A DNA stretch of 64,000 nucleotides from Bacteroidota bacterium (GCA_021156365.1 JAJNDK010000002.1:186001-250000); one strand, 5' to 3'; shown: positions 20,655-30,474, counted from the first letter of the stretch. Made by a program: numbers and translations. Notes: generated from the letters alone by a model not told the origin.

Positions 20655-21410
20655 ATGATCAAAGCCATTATTGTAGATGATGAAGAAAAAAGCAGGATCA
20701 CGCTTCAAAGTCTTATTCACCTTTACTGCCCCGGGATAGAAGTGGTTGAGCTATGCGACTCCGTTCAGAACGCCCTGAAAGCAATCAACAGGGAAACACC
20801 CGACCTGGTCTTTCTGGATGTAGAAATGCCTTTTCAAAATGGATTTACCCTGCTCGAGGAAATAAAAGATCCTTCCTTCGCTGTTATTTTTACGACTGCT
20901 TACGATCATTATGCCATAAAAGCTATCCGCTACAGCGCACTTGATTACCTGCTAAAACCCATCGACTCGGACGATTTGAAAGCCGCTGTGAACAAAGTAA
21001 AAACAATGAAAAAGCCACCCGGCAGCTCTGCTATTTCATACGACTTATTGTTGTCCAATCTCAAAATTAAAAGCGGTCCTATAAAAATAGCAGTCCCCAC
21101 TTTTGAAGGGCTGCAAATGATAAATTCCGGTGATATTATCAAATGTACGGCAGATGAAAGCTATACACACATTACATTAACAAGCAATGAAAAACTTGTG
21201 GTGTCAAAGATATTAAAGGAATATGAGGATCTCCTCGCCGATCTGGCCTTTTTTCGCGTGCATAATTCCTGTCTTATCAACCTCCGCCATGTGATCAAAT
21301 ATATAAAAGGAGAAGGAGGTTATGTGATTATGAGCAATGGCGAAAGTGTGGAAGTATCGAGAAGAAAGAAAACCGAGCTGCTGAACCGGCTGGCCAGATT
21401 GCAGCTGTAA
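20655..21410 (+). CDS. LytTR family response regulator
   Basis: 251 residues. The receiver domain has the acidic start VDDEEKS, phospho-acceptor Asp55 in LVFLDVEMP and the K motif LDYLLKPI. A LytTR DNA-binding domain fills about 150-250 (ADESYTHITL, FFRVHNSCLINLRHV, VSRRKKTELLNRL). It is the partner of the kinase encoded just upstream. LytTR domains bind direct repeats about two helical turns apart. Confidence 0.95.
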   Translation: MIKAIIVDDEEKSRITLQSLIHLYCPGIEVVELCDSVQNALKAINRETPDLVFLDVEMPFQNGFTLLEEIKDPSFAVIFTTAYDHYAIKAIRYSALDYLLKPIDSDDLKAAVNKVKTMKKPPGSSAISYDLLLSNLKIKSGPIKIAVPTFEGLQMINSGDIIKCTADESYTHITLTSNEKLVVSKILKEYEDLLADLAFFRVHNSCLINLRHVIKYIKGEGGYVIMSNGESVEVSRRKKTELLNRLARLQL

Positions 21411-21467
21411 ATGGGATAAAGCTCCGGTGGCATTCTTTTCGCAGCATATTTAGTAAAAACACCTATC

Positions 21468-21761
21468 ATGACATTTTCAGAGATCATAAATTCCGATAAA
21501 CCCGTGCTGATCGATTTTTTCGCAGAATGGTGCGGCCCCTGCAAAACAATGGCTCCGATCCTGGGGCAGTTGAAAAAGGAGATTGGCGATCAGGCCACCA
21601 TCATCAAAATAGACATCGACAAAAATCCTTCTGTTGCCCGTACCTGGGATGTGCAGGGAGTTCCCACATTAATACTTTTTAAAAAAGGAGAAATGAAATG
21701 GCGCCAGTCCGGTGTGATACCGGCTGAACACCTGAAACAAATCATAGCCGCCAATTGGTAA
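21468..21761 (+). CDS. trxA: Thioredoxin
   Basis: 97 residues, slightly shorter than E. coli thioredoxin. The active site [10 protein letters not shown] has Cys22 and Cys25, and the cis-Pro loop [12 protein letters not shown] is intact. No signal peptide, so it acts in the cytoplasm as a disulfide reductase. The gene stands alone. Confidence 0.95.
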   Translation: MTFSEIINSDKPVLIDFFAEWCGPCKTMAPILGQLKKEIGDQATIIKIDIDKNPSVARTWDVQGVPTLILFKKGEMKWRQSGVIPAEHLKQIIAANW

Positions 21762-21846
21762 AAAAGGAGTTTATTCCACAAAGTGTGAAATCCCATACTG
21801 CAGGAGAGGGCCGGTCTTTTATTTCTGTGTACTCCACAGATGCCTT

Positions 21847-22329
21847 TCAGCGTTCATAAAGTCCTATCAATTCAGCGCGTTCGAGAAGGTGACCTTCCAT
21901 CGCTTTCATCACCTGCTTTTTACCCGAGCCTTCCTTCAGGTCCAGCAGAATGTCGATCGCATAAAGCTTAAAATGATAATGATGAAGACCCGTTGGTGGA
22001 CACGGACCCGTATACTTATTCTCGCCACTGCTGTTGTTCCCCTGGATACCGGATGCACTGTTTTCTGATAGTTTTCCGCCGGCCGGAATATTCCACATGA
22101 TCCAGTGATCAAAAGTCTCTTCACTTGCATCCGGATCGTCCACAATCAATACAAGAGATTTAGTACCATCGGGAATTCCTTTTATCAGTAGTTCCGGGTT
22201 GACATTCTTTCCATCGCAGGTGTATCTCTCCGGGATCCGGCCATTGTTCTCAAATGCAAAGCTCGTGATGCTGAGCTTCTTTTTGTTTATGGCGAGCGTA
22301 GCTAATGCTATCAGTATCAGAATTCTCAT
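21847..22329 (-). CDS. YbhB/YbcL-type PEBP (Raf kinase inhibitor-like) protein
   Basis: 160 residues. Family motifs: TSFAFENNGRIPERYTCDG near the start, LVLIVDDPDA, FDHWIMWNIP and the ligand-site block YTGPCPPTGLHHYHFKLYA. The PEBP fold binds phospho-lipid head groups or anions; bacterial members have no settled role. Start 22329 gives a short hydrophobic lead (RILILIALATLA) that could be a signal peptide without a clean cleavage site; ATG 22350 is the alternative. Confidence 0.9.
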   Translation of the reverse strand: MRILILIALATLAINKKKLSITSFAFENNGRIPERYTCDGKNVNPELLIKGIPDGTKSLVLIVDDPDASEETFDHWIMWNIPAGGKLSENSASGIQGNNSSGENKYTGPCPPTGLHHYHFKLYAIDILLDLKEGSGKKQVMKAMEGHLLERAELIGLYER

Positions 22330-22433
22330 GGTATTTTTCTTTACGATCAAACCGGGAATTTTATGCCAGCACCCGGGCTGTTGTAGCTCCGTTACGTATT
22401 TATGTATACATTAGTCATTCTAAAATCGCGTGG

Positions 22434-24416
22434 ATGAAACGGGCCTGTTGTTTACTTCTCTTTTTTTCAGTATTCACAAAAACATTCTGCCAGACCAGTG
22501 GAATAGACTCCTTGTCGGTTTTGCTTCATACGAATATAAACGATACGGTTCGTTTACGAATTATCTCTGAGCTCATAGAGCTTACCCCAAAATCCGATCT
22601 TGAAAACTATAACAAAGAGCTAATTAAAATAGCAGAAGCGGGTATGAAGAAGCAAAAGCCCCTGACGGATCATTGGAGAACCTATGCAAATTATGCTACG
22701 AAGGCTTATTTCTACAAGGCTATGTTACTGGAATCACAATCACGACCGGATAGCGGACTGATATTTCTAAAAAAAGCCATAAGCATTGCAGCTCTTATGG
22801 GAGACGAAGAGAGGAGCAGCCTGCTACAGGTACAGGCAGCTGAACAGTACACTACCCTGGGAAATTATCCCGAAGCTATTGATCTCCTGTATAAAACCCT
22901 GTCGGTTTTCGAGAAACAGAATAATTACCAGGGATCCGGAGATGCCTATCGTGCACTCGGGAGGATCTACAATATTCAAAGGAACAACGAAAAAGCTCTT
23001 GAATTTAATGCCAAAGCGCTCCAATCCTACGAAAAAACAGGAGTAGTAATGAATACGGTCCAGATGTTATATGAAACATCTGTTATCTATGCCGGTAAAA
23101 AGAACTTTCCGGAAGCCGCAAAATGGATGGAAAAAGCCATTCAAAAGATGCGGGCGAAAGAAAAAAACAAGGATCCGGAAAGATTCAATATATTCATGGG
23201 GCTGCTTTATTATTATAAGCAGGAAACAGCCGAGGCTATACCATACATTCAAAAAGCCATTGAACAGGCGGAAATAGATGGCAATACATACGGTTTGCCT
23301 AAATATTATTTTTTGCTGGGGCGGAGCTATGCAGGTAAAAAAGAAAGTAAAAAAGCAATTTCGGCCCTGAAAAAATCCCTGCAGCTAAGTCAGGATCTAC
23401 AAGACCTGGAATCCGAATCCAATGCAGCACATGCTTTGTACGAGGTATATAAATCAAGCGGTGACCACGGATCTGCATTGGAAATGCACGAGCTGGATGT
23501 CTTGCTCACCGACAGCATTCAACGTATTGAAGATGAAAAACACCTCATCGAGCAACAATTTAAATACGATTATGAGAAAAAATCCCTATTGGAAAAGGCC
23601 GAACAGGAAAAAAAGATCAATGCACTGAACTTTGAATCCGAGCGCAATAATGCCAGAAAAAACACCTGGCTCATTGTGTTGGCAGCAGGTCTCCTGTTGA
23701 CGGGAGCCATTGCATACTTTTTATACACCAGTTTCCGGCAAAAAAACATCATCGAAACACAAAAAGCCAGGCTGTTCAAACAAAAATTACTCGTTTCACA
23801 AATGAACCCGCATTTCATTTTTAACTCATTGAATGCCATCCAGAATTATATTTTCAAACAGAACAGCTTACAGGCAGGCACCTACCTTTCACAGTTCTCG
23901 GACATGATCCGGATGATCCTCGATTTTTCGCGGAAGGATCACATTACTCTTGAATCAGAACTGAGTTTCCTGAAACATTATATGGAGCTGCAGCAACTGC
24001 GCCTGGATAAAAAATTTGAGTATACCATTAAAGTAGATGAAAACCTGGATCCCAAAACTGTATTGGTTCCTCCTATGCTGGCCCAGCCATTTATCGAGAA
24101 TGCGATCGAGCACGGTATTTTTTACAAAGAAGGCAAAGGCCATGTATCCGTATGCATTCAAAAAATTGCGGCCCATCTGGAATATACAATTGAAGACGAC
24201 GGAGTGGGTCTTACCGCAGCAATGAAATTAAAAGCCGGCCAGCAACGCCACAAATCCCTTGCCACGAAGATAACCGAAGAACGAATAGAAACGCTCTATA
24301 CAAATCATTCCGAAAAAAAACGTATTGAGCTTATCGACAGGAAGGATATAGATCCGTCTTTATCAGGGCTCCGGGTGCTGTTTGCAATTCCATACAAAGA
24401 AGCAGGAGCAAACTAA
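22434..24416 (+). CDS. TPR-containing LytS-type sensor histidine kinase
   Basis: 660 residues. A signal peptide ends near CQ at about 20. Several tetratricopeptide repeats (about 60-380) lie in the periplasm. A coiled coil and one membrane helix follow at about 400-425 (TWLIVLAAGLLLTGAIAYFLY). The LytS-type kinase has H460 in SQMNPHFIFNSLN and an HATPase domain (MLAQPFIENAIEHGI). ATG 22434 was chosen because it starts the signal peptide. No LytTR gene is adjacent; the nearest is at 20655. It may signal to that or a distant regulator. Confidence 0.9.
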   Translation: MKRACCLLLFFSVFTKTFCQTSGIDSLSVLLHTNINDTVRLRIISELIELTPKSDLENYNKELIKIAEAGMKKQKPLTDHWRTYANYATKAYFYKAMLLESQSRPDSGLIFLKKAISIAALMGDEERSSLLQVQAAEQYTTLGNYPEAIDLLYKTLSVFEKQNNYQGSGDAYRALGRIYNIQRNNEKALEFNAKALQSYEKTGVVMNTVQMLYETSVIYAGKKNFPEAAKWMEKAIQKMRAKEKNKDPERFNIFMGLLYYYKQETAEAIPYIQKAIEQAEIDGNTYGLPKYYFLLGRSYAGKKESKKAISALKKSLQLSQDLQDLESESNAAHALYEVYKSSGDHGSALEMHELDVLLTDSIQRIEDEKHLIEQQFKYDYEKKSLLEKAEQEKKINALNFESERNNARKNTWLIVLAAGLLLTGAIAYFLYTSFRQKNIIETQKARLFKQKLLVSQMNPHFIFNSLNAIQNYIFKQNSLQAGTYLSQFSDMIRMILDFSRKDHITLESELSFLKHYMELQQLRLDKKFEYTIKVDENLDPKTVLVPPMLAQPFIENAIEHGIFYKEGKGHVSVCIQKIAAHLEYTIEDDGVGLTAAMKLKAGQQRHKSLATKITEERIETLYTNHSEKKRIELIDRKDIDPSLSGLRVLFAIPYKEAGAN

Positions 24417-24451
24417 TTCTCTGAAGCGCAGGACTATTTTCCACAGGTATC

Positions 24452-24928
24452 TTATTTTGCCGGGACAAAGCTCCTGATAGGTCCTATGGTCTTTCTTAAC
24501 AGGTATTCGTCATGTCCCTGAAGGATCAGGTTTTTAAATTCTCCCGTTTTTTCAAAGCCAAGACTGTAATACAATCGTTGAGCTCCGGGATTGATAGAGG
24601 ATACCAATATAAAAACATTCGGTGATACTTTCAATATCCGCTCTTCGCAATGCCTGATGAGAGCAGTACCCACTCCCTTGCTTCTGTATTCCGGCTCTAC
24701 ACAAATAGTCTGGATGTAGCCTTTCAGGGTTCCATATAGTTGTATCACCACAAAGCCGGCAAAATTGCCATCAACCGTAGCTATGTATACTTCCTTGTAG
24801 TCTCCCTGCATCATCTGCCGGCAGTGCTCCAGGCTGAACTGAAGGGTAACAAACGGCTCGGATGCATGCACAAGCAACACACACTTTTCCAGGATATCGC
24901 TGCTATCCAAATTGCTGATCTCGATCAT
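24452..24928 (-). CDS. GNAT family N-acetyltransferase
   Basis: 158 residues. The acetyl-CoA binding motif A reads ICVEPEYRSKGVGTALIRHCE, a good RxxGxG/A match, followed by the conserved motif B (AQRLYYSLGFEKTGEF). It transfers an acetyl group from acetyl-CoA to an amine; the substrate is unknown. Stands alone, converging on the TPR kinase gene. Confidence 0.9.
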   Translation of the reverse strand: MIEISNLDSSDILEKCVLLVHASEPFVTLQFSLEHCRQMMQGDYKEVYIATVDGNFAGFVVIQLYGTLKGYIQTICVEPEYRSKGVGTALIRHCEERILKVSPNVFILVSSINPGAQRLYYSLGFEKTGEFKNLILQGHDEYLLRKTIGPIRSFVPAK

Positions 24929-25029
24929 AGTAATTGATAATAACCTGCCAAAGGTAAAGCAATAACCAGGGCTATCAACACACGATTTATGAAAATTTTC
25001 GAAAAAAGCTTTTGTTCCCCGGCTATTCG

Positions 25030-28000
25030 TTAATTCTTAGAAGGAATATAAATATCGAACCTTGCTCCCTTGTTTATTTCACCGCTTGCCGTTATAAAGC
25101 CATGGTGATTTTCCACAATCCGCTTGCAAATGGCAAGCCCGATGCCGGTACCCGGAAACTCGGCAACAGAATGAAGCCGTTGAAAAACCTCAAAAATACG
25201 GTCTTTATACTGCGAATCAAATCCGATCCCGGTATCGGTAAAGATAATATGGCAATATTGTTTTTGAGGAGCCAAACGTTCATCAGGCAGCTTACTGCCT
25301 AAACCCATTTTACTTTTTATACTGATGTGAGTGGGGATGTCCGGTTTCGAGAATTTCAGGGAATTACTTATTAAATTATGGAAGAGCTGCCGGAACTGGA
25401 ACGGGATCACCTCTACCCTGCAAAGCTTTTCTGCGGCTATAACAGCCTTTTTGTTTTGGATAACATCTTCAAAATCCCCTTTAACTTCATCTAAAAGTAA
25501 ATTAATATCCGTGCTTTCAAAAATACGGTCATCGCTCTTGGTTCGTGAATAAGAAAGCAGGTCTTCGATCAGGAAACGCATACGATTAACCGTTTGCGTC
25601 ATTTTCTTCAGGTATTCTTTCCCCGAATCAGATAGGTTTTTTTCTTCGTCTTTCAGTACACAGCTCACAAAGGTTTGAATTTTACGCAGCGGCTCCTGTA
25701 AATCGTGGCTTGAAATATATGCGAATGATACCAGGTCATTGTTAGCCGTTTCCAGTTCCCTGTTTTTTTGTTCCAATTCCTTTGTTCTTCCTTTCACTAC
25801 TTTTTCCAGTTCGGTTTTGTCGTGCTGGTGGCCCAGGATATTTTTTTCATTTTTGCCATCTGCTTCCTTTTGTCTCACAGACCGTTCCGTAATATCGTTG
25901 ATGGCGAGGAGGATTAGTTTTTCACGATGGGTCTTTTGAATAATGCGACTTGCATTCAGTAACATAACCTTTTCACCAAGTCCCGGGAAGGTATGTGTTA
26001 CCTCAAAATTTTCGAAACCAGTGTTGTTCGAAAGGGTAGATCTGAGCAGCTTATGAAGCTTTGGGATATCCCATTGTTTATTTCCTAATTCGAACAAGGC
26101 CTTTCCTTCCGTATCTGCTTTGCTGACTCCGAATTTTTTATAAAAGGATGTATTGGCAGATTTCACATGAAGGTTATTATCCAAAACGATCATAGGCTCA
26201 TGAACAGTCTCAATAATAGTTTGAGAATAATTATACGATTCTTCCAAAAGATCATTGTGCTTTTTCAATTCAACGTTGGCCGCGATAAGCTCTTCATTGG
26301 CTGCTTCTATCTCTTCTTTTGTACTCTCTAACTCTTCGTTCAATGTTTGAAATTCTTCATTACTCGAAACAATTTCTTCATTGGCCGTTTGCAGCTCTTC
26401 ATATGCCGCTTCCTGGGATTCAATAACGGTATGGATCTCACTACGCGTATGGTTGAGCTCATCCGTTAATCTTTTTACTCTTTGCTCACTTTGCAATAAA
26501 TTACTTTTCCCGTTCTTATTGCTTCCGGTTTGTTTTTCAAACTGATCCTGCACTGTAAAAACAATAAGCAATAAAGGCTCTTCCCACTCAAATTCTATTG
26601 GAGATACCTCCAGTGTCAACATCTGGTACGCGGTATTCATCTTAATGCCGATGCCGGTCTTACTGACCGGTTGTTTTGTCTTTAAAGCTTTCGAAATTGC
26701 GTTACGAAGCTCAAATGCAAATTCAGGCCGCGTCATTTTTAAAATATTCAAACTCGCTTTGCCGGAAGGATGTGTAAGGAATAAGGAAGTAGAACCCCTG
26801 AACTGCAAAATATCCATTTCCTTATTGATGATGGCACAGGCCGGCATGTGTTTTGAAAGGAGAACGGAATCAATGAGGCTGTCCAGCTTTATAGAATCCG
26901 TACCCGCGCTCTTCACAGGAAAGGGTCTTATGCCTTTTTTCGAAAGCGTTTTCATAGGATAACGTGGCATCAGTTCTGCTATTTTATGGATACCGGAATT
27001 CTTTTTCCGGGAATAGATCTTGAACTTATTATTTATCTGTGAAAATTGTGTGGAGGACGATCCTATGCTCTCCGAATTACCGAGCATTAAGTATCCCTTC
27101 GTATTCAGCGAAAAATGCAGCGTTGAAAGCACCTTTCTTTGAGCCGGGGAATCAAAGTAGATCAAAAGATTACGACAGCTGATAAAGTCCATTCGTGAAA
27201 AAGGAGCATCGCGTAAAATATTATGTGAAGTGCCAAACACGCACATTTCGCGCAAGGTCTGATCAATTTTATATTTGCCTTTTGATTTAGTGAAAAATTT
27301 GTCAATGCGTGCCTGGCTTACCGTCTTAAGGTGTGCCTTGGAATACTCACCGAGGCGCGCCGCCTGTATTACCTGTTCGCTCAGGTCGGTAGCAAAGATC
27401 TGCACCGGGATCTTATTGCTTTGTTTATCCTGTATTTCCGCAATCAGCATGGCAATCGAATAGGCTTCCTGCCCGGTAGAACAAGCTGCTACCCAGATAC
27501 GCAGTGTTTCGCTTCTTTTTTTGTCTTTGAGCAGTTTAGGAAGAAGCGTGGATTTAAGATACCCGAATGTGTCCGGATCCCTGAAAAAAATGGTTACATT
27601 TATAAGAAGATCGGCATAAAGCGCCGTGGCCTCTTTTTTATCCCCCGAAAGAAGCTTAGTATATTCTTTTATGGATTTTACATTGCTTTTCAGTACTCTT
27701 CTCTGGATCCGCCTTTTAATTGTCGGCAATTTGTAATGACTGAAATCTACACCGTTATTCTTATGCAAAATCTCAAAAACAGCATCGAGGTCCTGGTTAT
27801 TATCATAAGCAATATCGTCACCCGACTCTTTAAAAACACGGCCAACTGATTTTTTTTTGCTTAATAGTATCAGCTTTTTTGCAATCTTCGCAGGAGATAA
27901 TACATAATCAACCGCGCCCGCATTTATCACGGATGTGGGCATGCTTCCGTATTTCGCAGTTTCATCCTGGGCAATAGTTACTCCCCCCGCTTTCTTGATC

Positions 28001-28467
28001 GCCTTCATTCCCTTTGTGCCATCGCTTGCATTGCCGGAAAGGATAATTCCGATCACATTTTCTTTATGTGTTGCCGCAAGCGACGAAAAAAGAATATCAA
28101 TGGAAAGGTTCGTGGAAAGGCTTATTGGCCTCGGAAGCAGCTCAATATGACCGTCGGTTACTTTGATCCCCTTATTATGAGGGATCACGTAAACATTATT
28201 CGGCTTGATCAGCTCCATGTTCTCAATATTCTGCACTTTCATTTTGGTGGCCCTGCCCAAAAGTGTAGTAAGCATACTTTTGTGATCACGGTTCAAATGC
28301 TGAACGTATATAAACGCCATGCCCGTGTCGGCAGTCAGGTTTTGCAGCAGAGCCGACACAGCTTCCAGCCCGCCTGCTGAAGCACCAATAGCCACAATAG
28401 GGAAACCGCTTATCGCAGGATCCTTTTGCTTTGAGGCTTTTTTCGCTATACTACTTTTGGATTTCAT
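25030..28467 (-). CDS. CheB-CheR-PAS-histidine kinase fusion
   Basis: 1145 residues. Residues about 22-205 are a CheB methylesterase with its triad motifs GASAGG, VQHLNRDH and SGNASDG. Residues about 220-490 are a CheR methyltransferase (CSTGQEAYSIAML, FATDLSE, RNLLIYF). A long coiled coil with repeated NEE/LxxxxEE pattern (about 660-750) leads to a PAS domain, then a HisKA with His921 (SSHDLQEPLRK) and an HATPase with DTGIGF and GTGIGLAI. No chemoreceptor or CheA is nearby. This fusion type is common in Bacteroidota and is thought to combine reversible methylation with phosphotransfer; targets are unknown. The upstream regulator gene ends 28 bp before. Confidence 0.93.
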   Translation of the reverse strand: MKSKSSIAKKASKQKDPAISGFPIVAIGASAGGLEAVSALLQNLTADTGMAFIYVQHLNRDHKSMLTTLLGRATKMKVQNIENMELIKPNNVYVIPHNKGIKVTDGHIELLPRPISLSTNLSIDILFSSLAATHKENVIGIILSGNASDGTKGMKAIKKAGGVTIAQDETAKYGSMPTSVINAGAVDYVLSPAKIAKKLILLSKKKSVGRVFKESGDDIAYDNNQDLDAVFEILHKNNGVDFSHYKLPTIKRRIQRRVLKSNVKSIKEYTKLLSGDKKEATALYADLLINVTIFFRDPDTFGYLKSTLLPKLLKDKKRSETLRIWVAACSTGQEAYSIAMLIAEIQDKQSNKIPVQIFATDLSEQVIQAARLGEYSKAHLKTVSQARIDKFFTKSKGKYKIDQTLREMCVFGTSHNILRDAPFSRMDFISCRNLLIYFDSPAQRKVLSTLHFSLNTKGYLMLGNSESIGSSSTQFSQINNKFKIYSRKKNSGIHKIAELMPRYPMKTLSKKGIRPFPVKSAGTDSIKLDSLIDSVLLSKHMPACAIINKEMDILQFRGSTSLFLTHPSGKASLNILKMTRPEFAFELRNAISKALKTKQPVSKTGIGIKMNTAYQMLTLEVSPIEFEWEEPLLLIVFTVQDQFEKQTGSNKNGKSNLLQSEQRVKRLTDELNHTRSEIHTVIESQEAAYEELQTANEEIVSSNEEFQTLNEELESTKEEIEAANEELIAANVELKKHNDLLEESYNYSQTIIETVHEPMIVLDNNLHVKSANTSFYKKFGVSKADTEGKALFELGNKQWDIPKLHKLLRSTLSNNTGFENFEVTHTFPGLGEKVMLLNASRIIQKTHREKLILLAINDITERSVRQKEADGKNEKNILGHQHDKTELEKVVKGRTKELEQKNRELETANNDLVSFAYISSHDLQEPLRKIQTFVSCVLKDEEKNLSDSGKEYLKKMTQTVNRMRFLIEDLLSYSRTKSDDRIFESTDINLLLDEVKGDFEDVIQNKKAVIAAEKLCRVEVIPFQFRQLFHNLISNSLKFSKPDIPTHISIKSKMGLGSKLPDERLAPQKQYCHIIFTDTGIGFDSQYKDRIFEVFQRLHSVAEFPGTGIGLAICKRIVENHHGFITASGEINKGARFDIYIPSKN

Positions 28468-28495
28468 TTATTCATATAGGTAAACGATCCGTTTG

Positions 28496-28945
28496 TTAGA
28501 GGGCAAACGGCCTGAGCATAAATTTTGTTCTTGTCGGACGGGTGAACTTTTTTGCTGTCATCAATGTAAGAATACCGTGAAGCATGGCTTCGAGCTCTGC
28601 AAGCCCTGATTTCTGGTAATAATAGTACGCACCGTCTTTATATAGCAGGTCGGCCACATCATCGTACATTGAAGTTGAGCAAATGATCACCGGAATACCT
28701 TTTAACGATCCATCCGATTTTATTTCATGGAGGCATTCCGCGCCATTCTTCCGGGGCATATTAAGGTCAAGAAAGAGTACATCCGGTAATTTCCCCGGAT
28801 TTGTATTTAAATACTGCAGTAATTTCTCTCCGTCCTCAACAATATTGAGCTTTGGTGAGAAAGGCAATTTTTTTAAAGCCGAATCAAAGAAAAGACGATC
28901 ATCTACGTCGTCATCTGCAAGTAAGAGATTTAGTTGTTCAGTCAT
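28496..28945 (-). CDS. CheY-like (Rcp1-type) response regulator
   Basis: 149 residues from ATG 28945. Receiver domain only: LLLADDDVDDRLFF acidic pocket, phospho-acceptor Asp in PDVLFLDLNMPRKNG, and the YYQKSG lysine. No output domain. It shares direction with the CheB-CheR kinase 28 bp downstream and likely takes phosphate from that kinase. An alternative start seven codons upstream is less typical. Confidence 0.88.
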   Translation of the reverse strand: MTEQLNLLLADDDVDDRLFFDSALKKLPFSPKLNIVEDGEKLLQYLNTNPGKLPDVLFLDLNMPRKNGAECLHEIKSDGSLKGIPVIICSTSMYDDVADLLYKDGAYYYYQKSGLAELEAMLHGILTLMTAKKFTRPTRTKFMLRPFAL

Positions 28946-29287
28946 TGGAGAGGAAATTACAAACAATGTATGTAAAACTATTCGGGGTTATTTAGAAGCG
29001 GTACAAAAAGAAAATCAATGAATTCATTGACTTCAGGGGAAAGATAGTCTTATTTACCCGGCTTTTGCGCATATAATCACGAAAAGTGGCTTATTCTGCC
29101 TAATTGACAGCCGGCGTATGCATAACATCCACATATTGGGGAATTGATCAAAGAAAAGACTGTAATAGATCCCATAAAATAAACTTTCTTGTCGTCTCGT
29201 ATTTATAGACTATCTTTAATAAATAAGCTATTCTACAGACTTTCGATTCTCCGATTGAATGTCAGGGCAAACCATTATTTCCATCTC
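28946..29287. other. Divergent intergenic region with a 16-bp palindrome
   Basis: 342 bp without a gene, between the divergently transcribed regulator and DoxX genes. The only structure I see is the perfect palindrome TCAATGAATTCATTGA at 29015-29030, about 70 bp before the regulator start. A TATCTTTA box near 29210 could be the -7 element for the DoxX gene. Confidence 0.4.
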
Positions 29288-29704
29288 ATGAACGATTATA
29301 AATTACAGGCAGCTGAACTCATCGTTAGATTATTTGTCGGAATATTATTCCTGTTCCAGGGCTACGATAAACTTTTCAAAGTTAAAATAAGCGGGGTTAT
29401 TAATACGTTTACAGCAGATGCGGAGAGAAGCCATATACCACATGTATTCCTGAGCCTGATCGCTTATTTTACAAGTATTGCTGAATTTGTCGGAGGAATA
29501 TTTTTACTGCTTGGCTTCTGTGTGACGGTAACTTTATATACACTGGGGCTGGATCTTTTGCTGGTATGCCTGGCATTTACCTATATGAGGCCTATGTGGG
29601 ACATGAAGTATGTTTTTCCAAGGCTTATACTTATCGTATTCCTTTTATTGATCCCGGAAAATTATTCATTCTTTAGTCTCGATCATTTACTTCAGATGAA
29701 GTGA
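29288..29704 (+). CDS. DoxX-like integral membrane protein
   Basis: 138 residues from ATG 29288. Four hydrophobic segments and the family-typical start ELIVRLFVGILFLFQGYDKLFK fit the DoxX/DoxD-like group of small inner-membrane proteins. Members have been linked to redox or stress tolerance but the activity is not settled. An upstream TTG at 29189 would add 33 residues that do not look like protein of this family. Confidence 0.75.
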   Translation: MNDYKLQAAELIVRLFVGILFLFQGYDKLFKVKISGVINTFTADAERSHIPHVFLSLIAYFTSIAEFVGGIFLLLGFCVTVTLYTLGLDLLLVCLAFTYMRPMWDMKYVFPRLILIVFLLLIPENYSFFSLDHLLQMK

Positions 29705-29747
29705 CCCTCCGAAGTCTTTTCCTGTTACTGCCCTTTTTACATAAATC

Positions 29748-29927
29748 CTAAGGATTGATTATGTCCGGCTTCACCAGAGGTTGAATTTCAGGTAAGACCG
29801 GGGCAGGCTCCGTTTTTTCAGGTTTGGGAATAATTTCGGGAAGGATGGGTTTGACGGGATTAGTTTCCGGAGTGAGTGCCGGCTTCGTCTGTGGCAGTGG
29901 CTCTATTTCTTTTGGTGTATCATTCAT
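29748..29927 (-). CDS. Small proline-rich protein
   Basis: 59 residues, with repeated P-x-x-P and KP/EP spacing (for example PEIIPKPEKTEPAPVLPEIQP). Its start codon overlaps the end of the preceding gene in an ATGAATGA arrangement, so it is probably translated by coupling. No domain or membrane segment. Low-complexity composition makes the call uncertain, but the coupling argues that it is real. Confidence 0.5.
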   Translation of the reverse strand: MNDTPKEIEPLPQTKPALTPETNPVKPILPEIIPKPEKTEPAPVLPEIQPLVKPDIINP

Positions 29928-30126
29928 GATTATCGGCGTATTTTTTCACCAAAGTTTCCAACGAATTATAATATTCATTCAACCCCTTCAGGTTCGGATC
30001 TGCGCCATCTGTATATGATACTTTAACCGGCATTTCACCGATAAATTTGGATAATTCAGGAAATTTTTCCCGGATCATTGCTGTTATCTTAATAATATCC
30101 CTGTTGAGTTCCTCTTCAGTTTTCAT
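29920..30126 (-). CDS. Small conserved Bacteroidetes protein, unknown function
   Basis: 68 residues, predicted helical: EELNRDIIKITAMIREKFPELSKFIGEMP, then a short loop, then LKGLNEYYNSLETLVKKYA. I recall close relatives of the KFPELSKFIGEMP motif in many Bacteroidetes, always without a known function. Soluble and probably cytoplasmic. It overlaps the next small gene by 8 bp. Confidence 0.65.
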   Translation of the reverse strand: MKTEEELNRDIIKITAMIREKFPELSKFIGEMPVKVSYTDGADPNLKGLNEYYNSLETLVKKYADNHE

Positions 30127-30152
30127 TTGAGCTATTGTTTAAATTGAAAGGT

Positions 30153-30187
30153 AAAAAAGCATCCGCCTCATGCGGATGCTTTTATTT
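30153..30187 (-). terminator. Rho-independent terminator
   Basis: AGCATCCGC and GCGGATGCT pair over 9 bp with a 5-nt loop, flanked by A and T runs. It sits right behind the 89-residue gene at 30205 and before the 68-residue gene, so those two are separate units. Confidence 0.85.
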
Positions 30188-30204
30188 ATTAAATGGGAAA
30201 ACAA

Positions 30205-30474
30205 TTATTTTTTAAGATCCACAGCATCCAGTGCTGACTCTTTTTTCTCTGTTTCATTCGCAAGCGTTAAATGCTCATGAGCCGTGCGGGCGCTTTTGGC
30301 AGCTTCTTCACTCTTGTTTTCTTTGTGAAAATTTGCGGCTTCATGATGATGCTTTGCAGCAGTCTCTAAATGACCGGCGATCTTTTTGTGCGCATCAATT
30401 CTTTGCTGATTTTCTGCAGGAGATCCGTTTGCTTCCTGTGATTTGTTGTGGTTGTCATTGACTGGAGTTGTCAT
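30205..30474 (-). CDS. Small His/Ala/Glu-rich helical protein
   Basis: 89 residues, highly charged, no signal peptide. The centre, AHKKIAGHLETAAKHHHEAANFHKE, is a His- and Ala-rich amphipathic helix, followed by a second helix with SARTAHEHLTLANE. Similar short AAKHHHEAA proteins occur in many bacteria without a known function; stress or metal binding is only a guess. It lies downstream of the conserved 165-bp intergenic element at 30550-30712, which is probably its promoter region. Confidence 0.65.
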   Translation of the reverse strand: MTTPVNDNHNKSQEANGSPAENQQRIDAHKKIAGHLETAAKHHHEAANFHKENKSEEAAKSARTAHEHLTLANETEKKESALDAVDLKK

